Of a DNA stretch of 64,000 nt, positions 56,965-64,000 are shown piece by piece. This stretch comes from Carettochelys insculpta (lineage: Eukaryota; Chordata; Testudines; Carettochelyidae). The notes under the pieces were generated by a model that was not told where the DNA came from, ran no database searches, and saw only the letters and a program-made list of their open reading frames with translations. The stretch lies in NCBI RefSeq assembly GCF_033958435.1, contig NC_134137.1, positions 172,745,501 to 172,809,500 on the forward strand, given 5' to 3'. A program made the position numbers and the translations under genes. The first letter of the stretch is position 1. Every line of letters starts with the position of its first letter.

Positions 56965-58640
56965 CAACTACCTAAATTTTTGTGTCAGCTGCAAATTTTG
57001 TCAGTGATGATTTTATGTTTTCTTCCTGGTCACTTATACCAATATTAAATAGCAAGAACCAAACCCCAATGACCCTATTGGAAAAACAGTCACTCACTGA
57101 CAATATCTCTTTCCGTTACAAGGTGGCGACTGTGAGTTAGCCAATTTTTAATCAATTTAATGTATGCCATGTTAATTTTTATCATGATAATTTTTAATCA
57201 GTTGTGTAGTATCTTACAAAAGTTCAAGTATATTAGCACAAGGCTATTATGTTTATGAACTAAATTTGTAATTTTATCAAAATAGGTATCAAGTTAGTTT
57301 GACAGAAACTATTTTCTGTAAGCCCATGTTGATTTCCATTAACTAAATTATTCTTCTTTAATTCTTTATTAATTGATTCCCATATCAGCTGCTTCATGAT
57401 CTTGCCTTGGAGTGATATTTGGCTGACAAACAAGAAATTATATAGGTCATTCCATTTAACCCCTTTAAAATTTGGCATAACATTTGATCTTTCCCCGTCT
57501 TCTGGAACTTCTCCAGTATTCTAATACTTACTGAAAATCAGCATTAATGGTCCAGCGAGCAGCTCTGCCAGCTGTTTTAAACCAATTGGATGCAAATTAT
57601 ATAGAGCCACAGATTTTAAAAAGTGCAACTTCAGCAGCTATTTAACATCCACTAATGATACTAAAATGGAATGAAAAGAGCATTGCCATCACATTGTGAT
57701 GGTACTATATCATCTGTTCCCCCCTCCAATACATAAAAGAATAATTTATTGAGCTCTTCTACCTTTCCTTCACAGTTATTGATAATTCTGCCATTTCCAA
57801 CTAGGAAGGGACCAATATCATTGTCAGGATTCTTCTTAGCTCAGCTGGCCATAGATTTCTCCTGATGTTCCTTTGCTTCCCTTGTCAATGTTCTACAATT
57901 CCTGACTTCTGATTTATATTCACCACTCTCAGCTTCTGCTTTCTTCCATCTGTTATATATTATTTTGTTATTTGTAATAAGTGCCTTCCCTTTATGCTTA
58001 ATCAAGTTGTTTTTTTAACCAACATAGCCTTATTCATCAGTGGTGGGATTGTAGATCTTTGGCCATTTGGTCAGGTGTTTTTCAAAGATTTGTAATTATG
58101 TTTCACATTTTTCTGATTAAATTCTTTCTCTCAGCTGACTTAGCTCATAATTGCTTGCTGCTTTGTGAAACGGTCCTTTTAAACACCAAGAATATATATC
58201 ACTGCTCTGGATTTTATTTTGTTTGCACAGTATAAGTGTGATCAAGTCATGGTCACTCACAGGTAAGCTATCATTAATTTTTAATTCTGTGATCAGTTCC
58301 TTTGTAGCGCTCATGACAAGGTCAAATGAAGAATTCCCTGGTGTTGGCTGCAACACTTTTAAAGTTAAGGAATTGTCATCTATAATGTTTAGAAATTCCA
58401 AAGATGTAGTGCTGGCAGCGTGAGATCTTTCAGCACATGTCACTCAAATTGAAATCCCCCACGGTCATGCTGGCTTTTTTTTTCCCCCTACAGATTATAG
58501 ATAGGAAGGAACCTGTTATCATGTTCTCTTTGTACCAGACACCAACTAACACTCCACATTGTGCTTCATTTGTTAGCACATTGATCCATAAACAGTCAAG
58601 ATCAATTTATTGAGTTATCAGTAGCTCAGAAACAGATAGT
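56965..58640 (-). mobile_element. CR1 LINE internal fragment (endonuclease end and RT start)
   Basis: Minus-strand frames give the endonuclease C-terminus (FLNIIDDNSLTLKVLQPT, SDHDLITLIL; 58117-58443), then RT text with GKIMKQLIWESINKEL and NGNQHGLTENSFCQTNLI (57260-57478). Order and spacing agree with CR1 ORF2. Many stops. It is truncated at both ends and lacks the CR1 3' terminus. Confidence 0.88.
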
Positions 58641-58716
58641 GACATTTCTGACATCGGGAGGCCGAACTATGGGAAAAAGATGCTGTATTTATTTTTTGCC
58701 TTCTTCTGGACATGGA

Positions 58717-59426
58717 GGCTACGTCTACACGTGCACGCTACATCGAAATAGCTAATTTCGAAGTAGCCACATCGAAATAGCCTATTTCGATGAATAACGT
58801 CTACACGTCCTCCAGGGCTGGCAACGTCGATGTTCAACTTCGACGTTGCTCAGCCCAACATCGAAATAGGCGCAGCAAGGGAACGTCTACACGCCAAAGT
58901 AGCACACATCGAAATAAGGGAGCCAGGCACAGCTGCAGACAGGGTCATGGGGCGGACTCAACAGCAAGTCGCTCCCTTAAAGGGCCCCTCCCAGACACAC
59001 TTTCATTAAACAGTGCAAGATACACAGAGCCAACAACTAGTTGCAGACCCTGTATATGCAGCACGGACCCCCAGCTGCAGCAGCAGCAGCCAGAAGCCCT
59101 GGGCTAAGGGCTGCTGCCCACGGTGACCACAGAGCCCCGCAAGGGCTGGAGAGAGAGTATCTCTCAACCCCCCAGCTGATGGCCGCCATGGAGGACCCCG
59201 CTATTTCGATGTTGCGGGACGCGGATCGTCTACACGTCCCTACTTCGATGTTGAACGTCGAAGTAGGGCGCTATTCCCATCCCCTCATGGGGTTAGCGAC
59301 TTCGACGTCTCGCCGCCTAACGTCGATTTCAACTTCGAAATAGCGCCCAACACGTGTAGCCGCGACGGGCACTATTTCGAAGTTACTGCCGCTACTTCGA
59401 AGTAGCGTGCACGTGTAGACGCAGCC
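58717..59426. mobile_element. 700-bp TTCGAA-rich TIR element, copy C
   Basis: The ends GGCTACGTCTACACGTG and CACGTGTAGACGCAGCC are inverted; GGA lies on both sides (58714-58716, 59427-59429). It is colinear with copies A and B over its whole length. Confidence 0.93.
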
Positions 59427-59429
59427 GGA

Positions 59430-61850
59430 GTGTGGAAGTCCAACAATAGTTAATTTCTCTCCCCACCCCACTCCCATGCATCCTTTAGATGGGGATTGAG
59501 TCAGAAGGAAGGCACAGGCACCGAAGTCCAGGTCCTCAAAGGTTTTTGAAGTGCCTAACTTCAGCGGGAGTTAGGTGCCTAAATCCCTTTAATGATCTTG
59601 GCGGGACGGGATGGGACAGAAAAAGATGGTGTTACAGAGATAAGCAAATTAGCTGTGTGTTTCTGTTAAAATGATCACCAGTTAAACAGTTATTGTGTTG
59701 ATGCTTATATCATTACCATTAGCCTTCAGACCTAACACTCTATTGAAATGAATGGGGCCAGCTCACCCACTCTTTCAGGGTGATTGTCGCTCTGTTGTCT
59801 CTCAGAAAGGCTGCATTGCATTGGTTCGTATCAAAGAGACTGTTGTTTTTGTTGGTGGCATTTTACATAACCCTAAAATGACATGGACTCAGATTAGTGC
59901 ATCATCAACCTGCTCCCAACCCATAAGCTTAGAACTTGCCTACACAACACATGGACTGAATCAACTCATGTAATATTATGAAGAATTCCCCCTCTTTTGC
60001 AAGAAGACACAGTTGGTTGCTTTACAGCCTGTAAGCACCATTCTTACTCTGCAAACTCTGAATTCCTATTACAGGGCACGCCACAGAATCCCACTTTGTG
60101 TGCAATGTGTCTTCAAAGATAACTATTATCTCCCCGGTTAAATGTTAACAACTAGGGATAAGAAAAGACCTTTGCCCCAGAGATAAATTTGTAGGTGTTA
60201 TAACCTTATTACATTGTGAATAATGTATTTAACCTCATTTATAGAAGAGGAAAAAAGCAAGCATTCCCGGGTCTCCTTTGCTGCGGTGGATTGTTGTTAC
60301 AGAAAAACAAGACCCTTCTCCCACAACCACTTTGATACAAAGAGGAAAGAATAAACTAGAATTTATTTTCATCAAATTCTAATACATTAGCATGTCTGTA
60401 GCATATAAAATAATATAAAAATACAATGCTAAAATATTACTAAAACATAATATATAAAATATAATCATAAAATATAACATAAAGCATTTACTTTATTGGT
60501 GTGTATTTCTGTCCAGGACATACACTGGGCTTGATCGCTGTACAGGGACTCAGTGCAGATACCCAATTGCCTGCAATTCATTGCAGATGCAAAATGGTGG
60601 GGGTCATTATTTGAGGGGGCAACATTTTTCCCATAAAATAAATCAGTTAAGCAACCTATATGTGAAATGACTAGTTGCATAATGTGTGAAAGAGTAAACA
60701 AAGGGGAATACCTGAACTTTCCAGATGACTAAAGCGGGTGCTATAAACTGAGGGATTCTCTCATAATCCGGCCCCACTTTCACATTCCATCCCTGACAAA
60801 AGCTGTGACAACGAATCATACCTTATTTGAAATGCTGCAACAGTCACCCTGAACACCTCAGCAAGATCAGTTTGTATCTTAAACTGACCTGGTGAGCTTG
60901 GTTCAAATCCTGAATTGAACCCCAGTCCACATCGCAAAAAATATCACCACCACACAATTGCCACCTTGTTTGACAGTCTCTGGAGAGGGGCTCAGGACTG
61001 AACGGGCACGCAGAATGAAATAGTTTTTTAGACGCAGTAGAGCCGGCCACGTGTCAGTTGTGGCAGAGTGAACGAGAGATGTGCTGGAGGTTACACAGCT
61101 ACTGTAAATTTTATTCTGAACTTTTGAAAAAAGGAACAACTCTTTTTGTGTGTTTCCTAATTTTTTCATGATTTTTTAACCAAATTTTGTGTCCCTTGTT
61201 CCTCTGCCATTTTGCCACTGAAAAAGGAGGAGACAAGGGAAAGGAGGAGCAAAATCTTAAATAAAAGAAAACCTTTTCATTTAATCAAGTTATCTTGGGA
61301 AAAAAAATCAAGCGGCTTGATCCTTAGCAAACGCACACCAGCATATACCAGAGCTAGGCCTATTCATAGCATGTGAGGCCCCACCCATTACTATATAGGG
61401 AGTAGCAACAGGAGTCTGTGACTAGGAAGAACAGAGGCCTTAAAACAGCTGGGAAGAAGGAACATTGTAGCTTACAACACGTGCATCTAACGCTAATTAC
61501 CTTCCTGCTGGAACTTCATGTTTTCTACTTTTTGTGTTTGAAGCTCTGGGAAAATATTTCTCTAGCTCTGGATGGTTTACATTGGCCTCTTATTACCTCC
61601 TGGGTCAGGTACGAAGCAGTTACAGTCACAAAGGTGTGCTTATCTGGAACTGTTTCTCCACCTTAGTTAACCTTATATTTCGATATTTGTTCTAATGACC
61701 TGAGTGGGGGGCCTGGGAGCTTAATGCTGGAGCTTGCCACATCCGGGAGATCTGAGCAAAAGGTTGCCGAGTCCCCTTAGTGCTGGTCACTAGTTATGAG
61801 TAAGATCCTACATGAGTAGAGTCAAAAGGAAACAATGGGCCTAGGGCAGT
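59430..61850. other. Intergenic, no recognised gene
   Basis: AT-rich sequence including a low-complexity TATAAAATA tract (60400-60482). No gene or element boundary recognised. Confidence 0.5.
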
Positions 61851-61855
61851 GGTCA

Positions 61856-62720
61856 GCAGTGTCGAGAGTTGCCTCAGGCCTTAGGGCAAAGTGGGAGGGG
61901 GCCAGGTCCTCGTCGTCGAAAAGGAGGGGCCAAAGATGGAAGGGGTGGGGCTCAGAGCAGTCAGCCCTGGGTCCCACCCACCTTCCCTCGAAGCCACGTG
62001 GATAGCAGTGGCACAGCATTTCACAGCGTTTCAGAGGGGCCTGGAATTCCAGCTGCCACCGCTGATACTTTGGCAGCAGCGGTGGCCAGAGCTCTGGGTC
62101 CTTTTAAAACACCGGACCTGGGAACAACTGCCCTCTTTGCCTCCCTGTTGCAGGGCCTGGAAGTGGCTCTCAAATGTTGTGGCCTGTGGCCCACCCTGCT
62201 CAATGGAAACCTTTCTGCAGGCCACCAGCCAACCACTCATGATGATAACATGCATTTGCTTAGCTCTGAGCCTGGTCTGGGCGAGAGGGAGGGTGCAGGA
62301 GGGGTGGAGTGGTGGTGCCTGGGAGGTGGGGTGCAGGTGGGTGTGGGAGGCCTGGGTGGGACGGAGGGCACAGGAGTGGGCTGGGGGGCGTGGGGTCTCC
62401 GTCGGAGGGTGTGTGTGGGAGGGGGATGGGGTTGCGAGTCTGGACTTGAGGGATGAGTGGTGCTCACGCAGCACAGCTCCCCCGGGGCGGATGTGGCTCC
62501 GTGCTCTCTGCCCTTCCCAGGCACCACCTCCTGCGGCTGCCATTGGCTAAGATTCTGGCCAATGGGAGTAGCGGAGGAAAAGCCCCTGGGCAAGTAGTTC
62601 CCTGTGCTGCTGCCCCCTCGGGGGGGATGAAGGAGAGGCAGCACGCGGAGCTGTTTCCTCCCACGTCCTGGCTTGCCGGGATCTGGCCTGCGAGGCTCGG
62701 AGCTCTCCCAGCCCCTCAAC
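61856..62720. repeat. GC-rich repeat block with G-run tract
   Basis: GCGGTGGCCAGAGCTCTGGG, TTCTGGCCAATGGGAGTAGC and related blocks also occur near 27770, 47700 and 63050. The block is probably one or more degraded nonautonomous DNA elements. Frames up to 321 residues on either strand are composition artefacts (Pro/Gly/Trp-rich, overlapping on all frames). Confidence 0.45.
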
Positions 62721-62979
62721 AGGAAGATGGTGCTGGTGGTCCACGTGTGTGGGGCCACTGTGGGGCTGGAGTGCCAGCTCAGGGTCCCTGCTGTTGGGGG
62801 GAAGGAAGGCAGGAGCCCTGAGTCTTGTGGCCCCAGCCCACAGCACACCTGCAAGCCCGTCTCAGACGGCAAGTGGCCCATGGACTGGGCTTTGGGATCC
62901 ACAGCCGAGGGGGAGGGAGGATGAGAAGATTGATGAGGACTGGGAATGTGTGTGGGGGGCAACAGACTTGCTGGGCCCC

Positions 62980-63200
62980 TGGGCAAGGGGGTGGAGCTCT
63001 GTGCTCCCAGGAGGGGCAGAGCTAGGGGCAGCCGTCCTTCAGCATCGCCTCGACCACGCCGCGCTGCCCCATCCCCCATCCAGCCCTTCGCTTTGCATGG
63101 GGCTCCAGCTGCCACTCTGATGTGGTAGCAGCGGCAGCCAGGCGCTCCAGGACTTTTGAATTGCTGAGCCCTGGGGCAACTGCCCCCTTCGCCCCACCCC
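62980..63200. repeat. GC-rich repeat, related block
   Basis: GGGGTGGAGCTCTGTGCTCC, AGCAGCGGCAGCCAGGCGCT and CTGGGGCAACTGCCCCCTT resemble parts of 61860-62140. Termini undefined. Confidence 0.4.
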
Positions 63201-63479
63201 ATTGGCGAGTCTGGTGGGGATTGTTAGGTTCACGTGTTTTCTATAGCGGCTAGTGCAAGGAACTGAGCGCTCAGGCTCCTGGCTTCTATTCCAGGCTCTG
63301 CACATGAATGTCTGTGCCACCTTGGTGAAGGCCCTTAATTTTTCTGAGCATCATGTTACCAGGCTGTAAAAGAGGGGGATAATCGTCCCCTAACTCACAG
63401 GGTATTGTGAGTTTCACTCGACGTTTGTGGAACACTCTGCGATAGAAAGGGCTTGGGCCCACTGACGGGGAGGGGGTAA

Positions 63480-63770
63480 CTGCCCCAGGGCTCAGTGACA
63501 CAAAAGAGGCTGGAGCTCCAGCCCCCACCACTGCTACTGCAGCAGCAGTGGCAGCCAGAGCCTGTGGCCCTATCAGTCACTGCTGGACCACCATGCAGCA
63601 TGCTCTGGAGAGCACTGAAGGCTGGGGATGAGGAAGAACACCACGGTCCGAGTGGCACCAAGCCCCAGCCCTGCCACTTCTGCTCAAGGCTCCACCCTTT
63701 CTGGGCAGGCTCTGAGCAAGGTCCCTCTCCGCCTTGCCCAGAGTCTGGCAAGGCTGTCAGCTCTGCTGAA
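63480..63770. repeat. GC-rich repeat, inverted relative to 62980-63200
   Basis: It opens GGTAACTGCCCCAGGGCTCAG and holds CAGCAGCAGTGGCAGCCAGAG, the same blocks in reverse order and orientation. Confidence 0.35.
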
Positions 63771-64000
63771 AGGGCTGTGCAAGGGCAAAGTATGTGTGTG
63801 AAAAACAACACAGCAAACGGAATTTGTAAATTGCTGGGGGTGGGGGGAGAATTAAATCTGAGATTAGTTTTCCGTGGACAATCTCAACAGGAACATACTG
63901 TGTAAACACCTGTCAGCTTACAGCAAGACACACTTCATCACCGTGAGGTCTTAATTTGTCAACAGTTGAATCACCCATGAAAATATGAAGTAGTTATTGC

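Noticed and set aside
60895..60935. tRNA-like GGTTCAAATCC box
   Set aside because: No matching A box, stems or anticodon arm at the right distance.
62237..63202. 321-residue minus-strand open frame, the longest in the window
   Set aside because: It is Pro/Gly/Ser-rich, overlaps long frames in other phases on both strands, lies in GC-rich repeat blocks and resembles no protein family. Low stop density follows from GC content.
52187..64000. Minus-strand exons of PDE9A, expected from mammalian gene order
   Set aside because: No frame with splice sites resembled a phosphodiesterase catalytic domain.
1..64000. CRISPR array, operon or phage-like system
   Set aside because: Spliced vertebrate gene, LINEs and eukaryotic transposons throughout; no regularly spaced repeats with unique spacers.

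Overview
The window reads as a stretch of an amniote nuclear genome, most likely a turtle. The basis is a vertebrate-type WDR4 gene with canonical introns, CR1 LINEs of reptile/bird type, and several DNA-transposon, gypsy and Penelope-like families of a kind I associate with turtle genomes. The species assignment is inference. No prokaryotic-style genes, CRISPR arrays, rRNA or tRNA genes were seen.

Region 1 (1-27,020) holds the 3' part of one gene on the + strand, WDR4, the WD40 non-catalytic partner of the METTL1 tRNA m7G46 methyltransferase. Nine coding exons (1663-26155) join in phase with GT/AG junctions and encode 357 complete codons plus a stop. The first exon or exons lie left of the window; bases 1-8 may be the tail of the preceding exon. 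A 3' UTR with AATAAA at 26996 follows. The introns hold TA-flanked Tigger/pogo-like elements, a hAT element, a CR1 fragment and several short TIR elements.

Region 2 (27,020-64,000) has no recognisable host gene and is a dense transposon graveyard. It contains a decayed but nearly full-length hAT (ZMYM1-like) transposase (29,725-32,451) split by a 436-bp perfect-centre palindrome; three 710-722 bp copies of a TIR family with TTCGAA/TCGAAAT-rich ends; a Ty3/gypsy element on the minus strand (about 41,300-45,420); a Harbinger transposase relic with a solo LTR beside it (48,300-49,269); an L1-like fragment; and three further CR1 pieces.

Two observations stand out. (a) The gypsy element has its integrase upstream of reverse transcriptase (zinc knuckle - protease - integrase - GPY/F-like module - RT - RNase H), the copia-like order known from the Gmr1 group. 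(b) A repeat family with 8-13 bp target duplications carries on its minus strand a hammerhead-ribozyme-like core (CTGANGA, hairpin, GAAA, 3-bp stem III, C at the cleavage position). Stem II shows one compensatory base-pair change between copies. One such copy and a solo LTR lie 15 bp apart inside the gypsy RNase H region, so the order of insertion can be read directly.
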